From an uncultured Duncaniella sp. (GTDB taxonomy: Bacteria > Bacteroidota > Bacteroidia > Bacteroidales > Muribaculaceae), in assembly GCA_910578615.1 (NCBI GenBank), contig CAJTRI010000010.1, positions 16,203-80,202 of the forward strand: a DNA stretch of 64,000 nt, given 5' to 3'. A model generated the notes under the pieces. It had not been told where the DNA came from, ran no database searches, and saw nothing but the letters and a program-made list of their open reading frames with translations. Within the stretch, counting starts at the first letter, position 1. Every line of letters begins with the position of its first letter. Positions 10,078 to 18,793 of the stretch are shown piece after piece. The translations under genes and the position numbers were made by a program.

Positions 10078-10141
10078 TGAGTAAATGTGTTTGGGTGAGA
10101 GGTAGTATTTATTGTATCTCCGTTATGGTGTAAAGCTGCCG

Positions 10142-10171
10142 CAAATATAGCGATTTTTTTCTTTTGTCAAG
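10142..10171 (-). promoter_or_regulatory. Promoter of the nitroreductase gene
   Basis: Minus-strand TATATTTG at 10142-10149 is an exact -7 element. CTTG at 10168-10171, 18 bases upstream, is a near-match to the -33 element. Confidence 0.6.
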
Positions 10172-10210
10172 CAACCTTTCGATAAAATAACAAACAAGAT
10201 TGCCAAAAGT

Positions 10211-10241
10211 TTTTACACCCCCCGAAAAATTCGTAACTTTG
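10211..10241 (+). promoter_or_regulatory. Promoter of carAB
   Basis: TAACTTTG at 10234-10241 is an exact -7 element, 29 bases before the carA ATG. The TTTT at 10211-10214 lies 19 bases upstream as a weak -33. No leader peptide or attenuator is seen. Confidence 0.6.
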
Positions 10242-10270
10242 CACAGTCAATAACTCATCCCCAACACCGC

Positions 10271-11341
10271 ATGCGACAGATTAAGCGCGCCCGTCTGATT
10301 CTTGCGGACGGCACCACTTTTGAAGGGAAGTCTTTCGGCTACGATGCTTCGACAGCCGGCGAGGTCGTTTTCAACACCGCCATGACCGGCTATCCCGAAA
10401 GTCTTACCGACCCTTCCTATGAGGGTCAGATACTTGTGACCACCTATCCCATACTCGGCAACTACGGCGTCCCGCCTTGTCGCGAGAAAAACGACGTCAG
10501 CGAATACTACGAGAGCGGCCACATACACGCCCGTGCCATAGTGGCTCAGGACTATTCCTTTGACCACTCCCACTGGCAGGCCGACCGCTCCCTGGCCCAA
10601 TGGCTTAACGAAGAAAAAATCCCCGGCATCTACGGAATCGACACGCGTGCCCTCACCAAGCACCTGCGCGAACATGGCTCCATGCTCGGAAAAATAGTAG
10701 TCGAAGGATGCGAGGAGCCTGACTTCTACGATCCCAACAAGGAAAATCTCGTGGCCAAGGTCTCCTGCAAGGAAGTCGAGGTGCACGGAGAAGGAGAAAA
10801 GACCGTGGTGCTCGTCGACTGCGGCGTAAAGCACAACATCATACGCTGTCTCACCCGCAGGGGTGTAAAGGTGGTACGCGTTCCCTGGAACTATGACTTC
10901 ACCGACATCCCATATGACGGACTCTTCATCTCCAACGGCCCGGGCAACCCCGACATGGCGGAGGAGACCGTGGGACACATCCGCAAGGCTATGGAGAACG
11001 GACGTCCCATATGCGGCATCTGCATGGGCAACCAGCTCCTATCCAAAGCTGCCGGTGCAAAAACCTACAAACTTAAATACGGCCACCGCAGCCACAACCA
11101 GCCGGTGAGACGCGTGGGGACTGAGCAGTGTTTCATCACATCCCAGAACCATGGTTTCGCCGTTGACAACGACACCATTCCCGCCGACTGGGAACCGCTC
11201 TTCATCAACATGAACGACGGCACCAACGAGGGCATACGCCACAAGACCAAGCCCTACTTCTCCGCCCAGTTCCACCCCGAGGCCTCATCGGGCCCCAAGG
11301 ACACGGAGTTCCTCTTTGACGAGTTTATCAACATGCTCTAA
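10271..11341 (+). CDS. carA: Carbamoyl-phosphate synthase small (glutaminase) subunit
   Basis: Hydrolyses glutamine and passes ammonia to CarB for carbamoyl phosphate synthesis, feeding pyrimidines and arginine. The N-terminal CPSase small-chain domain (about 1-170, with TAMTGYPESLTDPSYEGQI) is followed by a class I glutamine amidotransferase domain. The nucleophile Cys is at 251 (GICMGNQLL), and the His-Glu pair is at 335 and 337 (QFHPEA). The length of 356 aa is standard. carB starts 20 bases downstream, forming an operon. Confidence 0.98.
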   Translation: MRQIKRARLILADGTTFEGKSFGYDASTAGEVVFNTAMTGYPESLTDPSYEGQILVTTYPILGNYGVPPCREKNDVSEYYESGHIHARAIVAQDYSFDHSHWQADRSLAQWLNEEKIPGIYGIDTRALTKHLREHGSMLGKIVVEGCEEPDFYDPNKENLVAKVSCKEVEVHGEGEKTVVLVDCGVKHNIIRCLTRRGVKVVRVPWNYDFTDIPYDGLFISNGPGNPDMAEETVGHIRKAMENGRPICGICMGNQLLSKAAGAKTYKLKYGHRSHNQPVRRVGTEQCFITSQNHGFAVDNDTIPADWEPLFINMNDGTNEGIRHKTKPYFSAQFHPEASSGPKDTEFLFDEFINML

Positions 11342-11361
11342 ATCCCCATCACCATTTCATC

Positions 11362-14300
11362 ATGCGTAACGAAAACATCAAGAAAGTCCTGCTTCTCGGC
11401 AGCGGCGCGCTGAAAATCGGCGAGGCCGGCGAGTTTGACTATTCCGGCTCACAGGCCCTCAAAGCCATGAAGGAAGAGGGGATTACCACCGTCCTCATCA
11501 ATCCTAACATCGCCACCGTCCAGACGTCAGACGGTTTTGCCGACAAAATATACTTCCTTCCCGTCACCCCCTACTTTGTAGAAAAGGTAATCCGCAAGGA
11601 ACGTCCTGACGGAATACTTCTCGCATTCGGCGGACAGACCGCGCTCAACTGCGGCGTGGAGCTTCACCGCTCAGGCATCCTCGAAACCTACGGCGTGGAA
11701 GTGCTCGGAACCCCTGTCCGCGCCATAATGGATACGGAAGACCGCGAGCTTTTCGTCCACAAGCTTGACGAAATCAACGTCAAGACCATCAAAAGCGAGG
11801 CTGTGAGCACGGTGTCTGACGCCATCACCGCCGCTTCCAACCTCGGCTATCCCGTCATAGTCCGTGCAGCCTACGCACTCGGCGGATTAGGTTCCGGCTT
11901 CTGTGACAATGAGGATGAGCTTGTATCACTCGTAGAGAAAGCCCTCGCCTTCTCACCACAGGTGCTCGTAGAGAAGTCACTCAAAGGATGGAAAGAGGTG
12001 GAATACGAAGTGGTCAGAGACCGCTTTGACAACTGTATAACCGTCTGCAACATGGAGAACTTCGACCCCCTCGGAATCCACACCGGGGAGTCTATCGTAG
12101 TAGCTCCCTCGCAGACCCTTACAAACGAAGACTACCACTACCTGCGCAAACTCGCCATCAAGATCATACGTCACATAGGCATCGTGGGCGAGTGTAACGT
12201 GCAATACGCCTTCGACCCTGCCTCGATGGACTACCGCGTCATCGAGGTCAACGCCCGTCTCAGCCGTTCGTCGGCACTTGCATCAAAGGCCACGGGCTAT
12301 CCCCTCGCCTTCGTGGCAGCCAAACTCGGCCTCGGCTACGGACTCTTCGACCTCAAAAACTCCGTGACCAAGGAGACCTCGGCATTCTTCGAACCGGCCC
12401 TTGACTACATCGTCTGCAAGATTCCCCGCTGGGACTTGGGCAAATTCCACGGTGTACGTCGCGAAATCGGCTCCTCTATGAAATCCGTCGGCGAGGTAAT
12501 GGCTATCGGACGTACATTCGAGGAAGTGATACAGAAGGGACTCCGCATGATCGGACAAGGAATGCACGGATTCGTAGGCAACCGCGAGCTAAAAGCCGAT
12601 GACATCGACCACGCCCTCAAAGAGCCTACCGACAAGCGCATCTTCATAATAGCCCAGGCCATGGCCAAGGGATACAGCGTGGAACGCATCCACGAGCTGA
12701 CCAAGATTGACCGCTGGTTCCTTTATAAGCTACAAAACATCATGGACACCGCTGCGGAACTCCGCGAGTTCGATTCGCTCGAAACGCTTCCCGCCGAGCT
12801 CCTCCGTCAGGCAAAGGAGCAGGGATTCAGCGACTTCCAAGTGGCCCGCGAAGTGCTCAAAGAGAAGATGGAGTCTGCCGAAAAAGCCAATCTCGATGTC
12901 CGCGCCCTCCGCAAGAGCCTCGGTATCCTTCCAGTGGTAAAACAGATTGACACACTCGCCGCAGAATATCCCGCTCAGACCAACTATCTCTATCTCACAT
13001 ACAACGGACGCGAGAACGATGTAAAGTATCTCCACGACCACCGTTCCATCGTAGTCCTCGGTTCGGGAGCCTACCGTATCGGTTCGTCCGTAGAGTTCGA
13101 CTGGTGCTCGGTCAACGCCCTCCTCACCGTCAAACAGCAGGGATGGCGCTCGGTAATGATCAACTACAACCCCGAGACAGTCTCCACAGACTATGACATC
13201 TGCGACCGCCTGTATTTCGACGAGCTTACGTTCGAGCGCGTCATGGATATTCTCGACCTCGAACAGCCCCACGGCACCATCCTTTCAGTGGGAGGCCAGA
13301 TTCCCAACAACCTCGCCACACGTCTGGACGGACAGGGTGTAAACATACTCGGAACCTCGGCCCAGTGTATAGACAACGCCGAAGACCGCAACAAATTCTC
13401 GGCCATGCTCGACCGTCTCGGCATTGACCAGCCGCGTTGGCGCGAACTTACAAGCATGGACGACATCAACGAGTTCATCTCTGAGGTAGGCTTCCCCGTC
13501 CTCGTCCGTCCCAGCTATGTCCTCTCCGGGGCGGCCATGAACGTATGCCACAACCAAGAGCAGCTGACACGCTTCCTGCGCCTCGCCGCCAATGTCTCCA
13601 AACAGCATCCCGTGGTCGTTTCACAGTTCATCTCGGGAGCCAAGGAGATAGAGATGGATGCCGTGGCAAAGGACGGCGAGATAGTATGCTACGCCATCTC
13701 GGAACACATCGAATATGCCGGCGTGCACTCCGGCGATGCCACCATACAGTTTCCTCCGCAAAAACTCTATGTGGAGACCATGCGCCGCATCCGCAAAATC
13801 TCACGCCAGATTGCCGACGCCCTCCACATCTCCGGGCCGTTCAACATACAGTTCCTTGCCAAGAACAACGACATCAAGGTAATCGAGTGCAACCTGCGCG
13901 CCTCACGCTCGTTCCCGTTCGTGAGCAAGGTTCTGAAAATCAACTTTATCGACCTTGCCACACGTGTCATGCTCGGACTCGATGTGGAGAAACCCGCCAA
14001 GAACGCCTTTGACCTCGACTATGTCGGCATCAAGGCCTCGCAGTTCAGCTTCTCGCGTCTCCAAGGCGCCGACCCTGTTCTGGGAGTAGACATGGCCTCT
14101 ACGGGCGAGGTAGGATGTATCGGCAACGACTCGTCCGAAGCCCTCATTAAGGCAATGATATCGGTAGGCAACCGCGTGCCATCTAAGGCCGTCCTCATGT
14201 CAACAGGTACCCCCAAACAGAAAGCCGACCTTCTCGATGCAGCCCACGAACTTGCCAACCAGGGCTATACCATCTATGCCACCGGCGGCACGCACGCATA

Positions 14301-14586
14301 TCTCAATGACAACGGCATACCCGCCATACGTGTCTACTGGCCCTCACAGCCCGATATGCAGCCACAGGCCATCGAACTTCTGCACGACCATGCGGTAGAC
14401 CTCGTGGTGAACATCCCCAAGAACTTCACCACCACAGAGCTTACCAACGGCTACAAGATACGCCGTGCGGCCATCGACCTCAATATACCTCTGATGACCA
14501 ACGCGCGTCTGGCATCGGCCTATATAGACGCCTTCACAACCCATCCTCTTGACGAAATCGAAATCAAGAGCTGGGACGAATATTAA
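11362..14586 (+). CDS. carB: Carbamoyl-phosphate synthase large subunit
   Basis: Makes carbamoyl phosphate from bicarbonate, ATP and the ammonia delivered by CarA. The two homologous ATP-grasp halves are visible. The first opens with KVLLLGSGALKIGEAGEFDYSG and the second, midway, with VVLGSGAYRIGSSVEFDWCS, so both phosphorylation sites are present. The last 130 or so residues (from SVGNRVPSKAVLMSTGTPKQK) form the MGS-like allosteric domain that binds UMP or ornithine in other bacteria. Its 1074 aa are standard. It is the second gene of the carAB operon and is followed by a hairpin. Confidence 0.98.
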   Translation: MRNENIKKVLLLGSGALKIGEAGEFDYSGSQALKAMKEEGITTVLINPNIATVQTSDGFADKIYFLPVTPYFVEKVIRKERPDGILLAFGGQTALNCGVELHRSGILETYGVEVLGTPVRAIMDTEDRELFVHKLDEINVKTIKSEAVSTVSDAITAASNLGYPVIVRAAYALGGLGSGFCDNEDELVSLVEKALAFSPQVLVEKSLKGWKEVEYEVVRDRFDNCITVCNMENFDPLGIHTGESIVVAPSQTLTNEDYHYLRKLAIKIIRHIGIVGECNVQYAFDPASMDYRVIEVNARLSRSSALASKATGYPLAFVAAKLGLGYGLFDLKNSVTKETSAFFEPALDYIVCKIPRWDLGKFHGVRREIGSSMKSVGEVMAIGRTFEEVIQKGLRMIGQGMHGFVGNRELKADDIDHALKEPTDKRIFIIAQAMAKGYSVERIHELTKIDRWFLYKLQNIMDTAAELREFDSLETLPAELLRQAKEQGFSDFQVAREVLKEKMESAEKANLDVRALRKSLGILPVVKQIDTLAAEYPAQTNYLYLTYNGRENDVKYLHDHRSIVVLGSGAYRIGSSVEFDWCSVNALLTVKQQGWRSVMINYNPETVSTDYDICDRLYFDELTFERVMDILDLEQPHGTILSVGGQIPNNLATRLDGQGVNILGTSAQCIDNAEDRNKFSAMLDRLGIDQPRWRELTSMDDINEFISEVGFPVLVRPSYVLSGAAMNVCHNQEQLTRFLRLAANVSKQHPVVVSQFISGAKEIEMDAVAKDGEIVCYAISEHIEYAGVHSGDATIQFPPQKLYVETMRRIRKISRQIADALHISGPFNIQFLAKNNDIKVIECNLRASRSFPFVSKVLKINFIDLATRVMLGLDVEKPAKNAFDLDYVGIKASQFSFSRLQGADPVLGVDMASTGEVGCIGNDSSEALIKAMISVGNRVPSKAVLMSTGTPKQKADLLDAAHELANQGYTIYATGGTHAYLNDNGIPAIRVYWPSQPDMQPQAIELLHDHAVDLVVNIPKNFTTTELTNGYKIRRAAIDLNIPLMTNARLASAYIDAFTTHPLDEIEIKSWDEY

Positions 14587-14593
14587 TAAAGAC

Positions 14594-14624
14594 CCGAGGG
14601 ATGCCGGACATCGGCATCCCTCGG
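14594..14624 (+). terminator. Terminator after carB
   Basis: Perfect 13-nt arms (CCGAGGGATGCCG and its complement) with loop GACAT, 7 bases after the carB stop. No T-run follows directly. Confidence 0.75.
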
Positions 14625-14667
14625 CCATATGCCTTTACTTATATTCACCAAAATTACCAATTAATAA

Positions 14668-14699
14668 ATTGCAGGAATCTCAGAGATTCCGTATATTTG
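14668..14699 (+). promoter_or_regulatory. Promoter of eno
   Basis: TATATTTG at 14692-14699 is an exact -7 element. ATTG at 14668-14671, 20 bases upstream, serves as -33. The leader to the eno ATG is about 53 bases. Confidence 0.7.
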
Positions 14700-14752
14700 C
14701 CACGCGAAACAGCACCTACCAATAGGCAAAGTCAACTCTATATAATACAACT

Positions 14753-16048
14753 ATGAAGATTGAAAAAATTATCGGTCGTGAAGTACTTGACTCACGCGGC
14801 AACCCCACCGTTGAAGTAGACGTAATCCTCGAGAGCGGCGCACGCGGTCGTGCCTCCGTTCCCTCCGGCGCATCAACCGGTGAAAACGAGGCTCTCGAAC
14901 TCCGTGACGGCGACAAGAACCGCTACATGGGCAAGGGCGTACAGAAAGCCGTAGCCAATGTAAACGGCCCCATCGCAGAGGCCCTCAAAGGCATGAGCGC
15001 TCTTGACCAGATCAAGATTGACGAGACAATGCTCGCCCTCGACGGTACAGAGACCAAGAGCAACCTCGGTGCCAACGCCATCCTCGGCGTATCACTCGCC
15101 GTTGCCAAGGCTGCCGCCGACTATCTCGACCTCCCCCTCTACAAATATATCGGTGGCTGCAACAGCTACGCGCTCCCCGTCCCCATGATGAACATCATCA
15201 ACGGCGGCGCCCACTCTGACGCTCCCATCTGCTTCCAGGAGTTCATGATCCGCCCCATCGGCGCATGCTGCTTCAAGGAAGGTATCCGCATGGGCACCGA
15301 GGTGTTCCACAACCTCAAAAAAGTGCTCCATGACCGTGGCCTCTCAACTGCCGTAGGTGACGAAGGTGGTTTCGCTCCCTCCCTTGACGGCACCGAGGAC
15401 GCCCTCAACGTCATCATCAAGGCTATCGAACTCGCCGGCTACGTACCCGGAAAGGACGTTACCATCGGCCTCGACTGCGCTTCTTCAGAGTTCTACAAGG
15501 ACGGTGTATATGACTACACTTGGAAGCAGGGTGCCGACGCTCCCAAACTCACCTCTGCACAGCAGGCCGAGTTCCTCAAAGAACTCGTTGAGAAATACCC
15601 TATCGACTCAATCGAGGACGGTATGGACCAGAACGACTGGGAAGGCTGGAAGATTCTCACCGACCTCATCGGCGACCGTTGCCAGCTCGTGGGCGACGAC
15701 CTCTTCGTGACCAACGTCAAGTATCTCCAGAAAGGTATCGACCTCGGCTGCGCCAACTCTATCCTCGTGAAGGTAAACCAGATCGGCTCTCTCACCGAGA
15801 CCCTCCGTGCCGTAGAGCTTGCACAGCGCAACGGTTATACCGCCGTCATCTCCCACCGTTCAGGTGAGACCGAGGACGCAACCATCGCCGACATCGCTGT
15901 TGCCACCAACGCCGGACAGATCAAGACCGGTTCTGCAAGCCGTTCTGACCGTATGGCCAAGTACAACCAGCTCCTCCGCATCCAGGAAGAGCTTGGCTGC
16001 GCCGCCGCATACGGCTATGGCAAAAAGACCAAGCGTCCCGAGGCATAA
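14753..16048 (+). CDS. eno: Enolase (phosphopyruvate hydratase)
   Basis: Interconverts 2-phosphoglycerate and phosphoenolpyruvate in glycolysis. The family signatures are intact: EVLDSRGNPTVEVDV near the N-terminus, GDEGGFAPSL, and SHRSGETED with IKTGSASRSDR near the C-terminus, which carry the catalytic Lys/Glu and Mg2+ ligands. The 431-aa length is standard. It is a single-gene unit bounded by its own promoter and a strong T-tailed terminator. The coding sequence uses a narrow set of codons, as expected for a highly expressed gene. Confidence 0.99.
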   Translation: MKIEKIIGREVLDSRGNPTVEVDVILESGARGRASVPSGASTGENEALELRDGDKNRYMGKGVQKAVANVNGPIAEALKGMSALDQIKIDETMLALDGTETKSNLGANAILGVSLAVAKAAADYLDLPLYKYIGGCNSYALPVPMMNIINGGAHSDAPICFQEFMIRPIGACCFKEGIRMGTEVFHNLKKVLHDRGLSTAVGDEGGFAPSLDGTEDALNVIIKAIELAGYVPGKDVTIGLDCASSEFYKDGVYDYTWKQGADAPKLTSAQQAEFLKELVEKYPIDSIEDGMDQNDWEGWKILTDLIGDRCQLVGDDLFVTNVKYLQKGIDLGCANSILVKVNQIGSLTETLRAVELAQRNGYTAVISHRSGETEDATIADIAVATNAGQIKTGSASRSDRMAKYNQLLRIQEELGCAAAYGYGKKTKRPEA

Positions 16049-16080
16049 GCCATTACTTCTCTCCCTGTAAAAGGAAGTAT

Positions 16081-16153
16081 AAAAGTTTAAGGAGTCCGTA
16101 AAACCGCACGGGTCAACAACCGGCGGAGCCTTACGGGCTCTTTAAACTTTTTT
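16081..16153 (+). terminator. Terminator after eno
   Basis: Arms 16081-16101 and 16131-16152 pair over about 20 positions (AAAAGTTTAA..GAG..CCGTAA, with wobbles), and the 3' arm runs into a T-tract. It lies 32 bases past the eno stop. Confidence 0.8.
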
Positions 16154-16199
16154 AATCCCGGCAGTGTTGAAATATGAGAAAAAACAATACCCGTCAGTC

Positions 16200-17237
16200 A
16201 TGAAACTCAAAACACTGCTATCAATCGCCACTATCCTGCTCTGCGGCCTCGGCCAGAAGGCCGGAGCCTGTTCACGCGTTCTCTATGTAGGCAACGACAG
16301 CCTCCGTATCGTCGGACGTTCACTCGACTGGAAGACACCAATTCCCACCAATCTCTACGTATATCCGCGCGGAATGGAGAAGCAAGGAAACACGCTTCCC
16401 GGCTCGGTCACATGGACATCTAAATATGGGGCCATATACGCCGTTGGTTATGACGGCGGCATAACGGAGGGAATGAACGAAAAGGGTCTCGTGGTCAACG
16501 CCCTCTTCTGCAAGGGGACTGTATATGTCAACGATTCCACCATGTCACGCCCCCCTATGTCGCTTGCCGTGTTTTCAGGATGGATTCTCGACCAATGCGC
16601 CACTACTCCCGAGGCTGTGGAGATGCTATCGGCCCATAACTTCAACATCTCAGGCTCTACCTTTGACGGCGGTACCGTATCGACCCTTCACTGGGGCATA
16701 ACCGATGCGCAAGGACGATGCGCCATGGTGGAATTCGACCACGGCACAATCCGAATCTACCAAGGACAGGACATGCCTGTACTGACCAACGATCCCACCT
16801 ACCCCAAGATTACGGCCATCAATGAATACTGGGAGAAAAAGGGTGGTTCACATACCCTCCCCGGCACCGTCAGCAGTCCCGACAGATTTGTGCGCGCCTC
16901 ATTCTTCAATAAAAATGTAGAAAAGACCGCCGATCCCGACCTTGGATTCTCCATAGTACGCTCGGTACTGATGAACGTGTCAGTCCCTTACACCTACACC
17001 GTTGAAGGAGAAGGGAACGTATCATCGACCCAGTGGCGCTCGTTTGCCAACCTTCGAGATCTCCGATACTATTTCGACGTCACTACAAATCCCGGCGTCT
17101 TCTACGTAGACCTTTCCAAATGCAATCTCAGCAAAGGCGCCCCGGTCATGAAGCTCGATGTCTCCAAATCCTCGGCCTATGTCGGCGAGGTCAACAACCA
17201 TCTCTTCAAGACAGCTCCCTTCAACCCGATGTACTGA
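16200..17237 (+). CDS. Linear amide C-N hydrolase (bile salt hydrolase / penicillin V acylase family), exported
   Basis: Ntn-hydrolase of the choloylglycine-hydrolase family, which cleaves amide bonds in conjugated bile acids, penicillin V or N-acyl signals. A signal peptide (1-23) ends AGA, and cleavage would expose Cys24 (CSRVLY) as the N-terminal nucleophile. In BSH enzymes the Cys is instead exposed by removal of the initiator Met. Arg40 and Asp43 (GRSLDW), the Asn in VLTNDPTYP and the Arg in SPDRFVRA fit the other catalytic positions of the family. The start was set at the ATG at 16200, not an in-frame codon 36 bases upstream, because it gives a clean signal peptide. Exact substrate unknown; a bile-acid role is plausible for a gut organism but not shown. 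Confidence 0.88.
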   Translation: MKLKTLLSIATILLCGLGQKAGACSRVLYVGNDSLRIVGRSLDWKTPIPTNLYVYPRGMEKQGNTLPGSVTWTSKYGAIYAVGYDGGITEGMNEKGLVVNALFCKGTVYVNDSTMSRPPMSLAVFSGWILDQCATTPEAVEMLSAHNFNISGSTFDGGTVSTLHWGITDAQGRCAMVEFDHGTIRIYQGQDMPVLTNDPTYPKITAINEYWEKKGGSHTLPGTVSSPDRFVRASFFNKNVEKTADPDLGFSIVRSVLMNVSVPYTYTVEGEGNVSSTQWRSFANLRDLRYYFDVTTNPGVFYVDLSKCNLSKGAPVMKLDVSKSSAYVGEVNNHLFKTAPFNPMY

Positions 17238-17263
17238 TAAACAGACCGACCTGCAAACAACTT

Positions 17264-17318
17264 CATGACGGTCACAGAAGCCACGTCCTCTCACGGAGCG
17301 GCCCCTGCGACCGTCATG
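17264..17318 (+). terminator. Possible terminator after the C-N hydrolase gene
   Basis: Perfect 10-nt arms CATGACGGTC (17264-17273) and its complement (17309-17318) are followed by GTTTTC. The 35-nt loop is long, so confidence is moderate. Confidence 0.5.
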
Positions 17319-17331
17319 GTTTTCAGCCCAT

Positions 17332-17363
17332 CTTGGGAATTTGAAGAAATTTTTATACTTTTG
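17332..17363 (+). promoter_or_regulatory. Promoter of the T9SS mini-protein gene
   Basis: CTTG at 17332-17335 and TACTTTTG at 17356-17363 are 20 bases apart. The -7 element ends only 8 bases before the ATG at 17372, which would leave almost no 5' leader. Confidence 0.5.
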
Positions 17364-17371
17364 TATCGGAT

Positions 17372-17698
17372 ATGAGAAAGGTTATCGCGACAATCCTTGT
17401 GCTCCTGTGTGTAGTGGCGGCCGTGGCTGCCTCTCCTAAATGGGAGAGCGTCTTCGTCCCGGGACGTTCGACGGCGGTGACCGAGCGCACGGCCGATTCC
17501 GATACCGTGGAGGTCAGCGTCAGTGACGGATACATCTACGTGTCATGCACACGTCCCACAAACGTCAAGGTATTCACCATCCTGGGACAGCTCATAAGCC
17601 AGGAAACACTCCGTGCCGGCAGCCACCGGCTACACATGGCATCACGCGGCATCTACATACTCAAAGCCGCCGACATCACCCGGAGAATCACGATCTGA
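17372..17698 (+). CDS. Small secreted protein with T9SS-type C-terminal sorting domain
   Basis: A 108-residue protein with a signal peptide (about 1-20, ending VAAVAAS), some 35 residues with no recognised domain, then a segment resembling a type A T9SS C-terminal domain. That segment has VKVFTILGQ, then RAGSHRL, then ASRGIYILK and a final RRITI strand. The beta-strand order and the GIYILK motif are what the T9SS translocon recognises in larger cargo. Almost the whole mature protein is therefore the sorting signal. No function is known. It may be a surface-displayed peptide, a CTD decoy or regulator, or the remnant of a larger protein. It lies between the C-N hydrolase and lipid kinase genes with its own promoter. 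Confidence 0.75.
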   Translation: MRKVIATILVLLCVVAAVAASPKWESVFVPGRSTAVTERTADSDTVEVSVSDGYIYVSCTRPTNVKVFTILGQLISQETLRAGSHRLHMASRGIYILKAADITRRITI

Positions 17699-17761
17699 CC
17701 ATATCGGCCCCACACTCTCCCTGTTAATTCCGATTACGATTTTCGATTTCACACTCTGAGA

Positions 17762-18724
17762 ATGAAAGCACGCCTCATCATCAATCCCGTTTCAGGCACT
17801 CACAGCAAAGCCGGTCTGGCCGCAAATGTCATTGACTCGCTCTCCCCGCTCGGATGGGACGTGGAAACATGCTATACACGTTGTGGCGGCGACGCCACCC
17901 GTCTGGCCGGCGATGCCGTGGACAAGGGCTATGACGCCGTCTTCGCGGCTGGCGGAGACGGAACGGTCAATGAGACAGCCGCAGCCCTCTGCGGATCACA
18001 GACATCACTCGGCATCATCCCGTGCGGATCTGGCAACGGACTCGCCCGCCATCTCGGCATCCCGGTGGACGCGCGCGAAGGCCTTAAAATAATCATCTCC
18101 GAAAAACCACGGGAGATAGACTATGCCACGGTCAACGACCGCAAGTTTTTCTGCACTTTCGGCGTGGGTTTTGACGCCGCCGTCAGCGACACGTTCGCAC
18201 GCAAGAAGACCCGGGGCAAGCTGACCTATCTGCAAAGCACGTTCGAGACCTATGCCCACTACGAGCCTGAACTATATACGATTACAGCCAACGGTCAGAC
18301 AATGACCGAGAAAGCGTTTCTGATAGCCGTATGCAACGCGTCACAGTATGGCAACAACGCCTATATAGCCCCGAGCGCCGATATAGATGACGGTCTGCTT
18401 GACGTCACCGTCATACACTCCGGCAACCCGCTCTCGACCGCGCTTGTCGGTTTTGACCTGCTGGCCGGAATGATCGAGCACAATGTGCTCATCCACCAGT
18501 TCCGCACCTCGTCCCTCACCATAGAGCGCTCCGTAAAGGGGATGGCGCATATTGACGGCGAACCACTCAGTATGCCTCCACGCCTCGACATACGGTGCCA
18601 CCCCGGACAGCTGAAAGTCTTCGCTCCGAAAGACCGCAAGAGCATCAGGCCGTTCATCACTCCGGCCGCCTCGATGTTCGAGGATTTCCGCCTCGCCGTA
18701 AACCGCGTGTTCCAAAAGGAATAA
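17762..18724 (+). CDS. Diacylglycerol/lipid kinase (YegS/DgkB family)
   Basis: ATP-dependent lipid kinase, likely phosphorylating diacylglycerol or a related lipid at the inner face of the cytoplasmic membrane. The NAD-kinase/DAG-kinase catalytic fold is marked by NPVSG near the N-terminus, GGDGT (residues 64-68) for nucleotide binding and PCGSGNGLARHLG further on. The C-terminal half, with DGLLDVTV and HIDGEPL, is the usual YegS/DgkB second domain. The 320-aa length is standard. There is no signal peptide or membrane segment. The substrate may equally be a sphingolipid base, since Bacteroidales make sphingolipids; the sequence does not decide this. Confidence 0.9.
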   Translation: MKARLIINPVSGTHSKAGLAANVIDSLSPLGWDVETCYTRCGGDATRLAGDAVDKGYDAVFAAGGDGTVNETAAALCGSQTSLGIIPCGSGNGLARHLGIPVDAREGLKIIISEKPREIDYATVNDRKFFCTFGVGFDAAVSDTFARKKTRGKLTYLQSTFETYAHYEPELYTITANGQTMTEKAFLIAVCNASQYGNNAYIAPSADIDDGLLDVTVIHSGNPLSTALVGFDLLAGMIEHNVLIHQFRTSSLTIERSVKGMAHIDGEPLSMPPRLDIRCHPGQLKVFAPKDRKSIRPFITPAASMFEDFRLAVNRVFQKE

Positions 18725-18793
18725 AAATTTTCGCCATATGCAAACTTTTCCCATACGGCAGACGTTTAACAACTGAACGTCCAACTATTGTTT

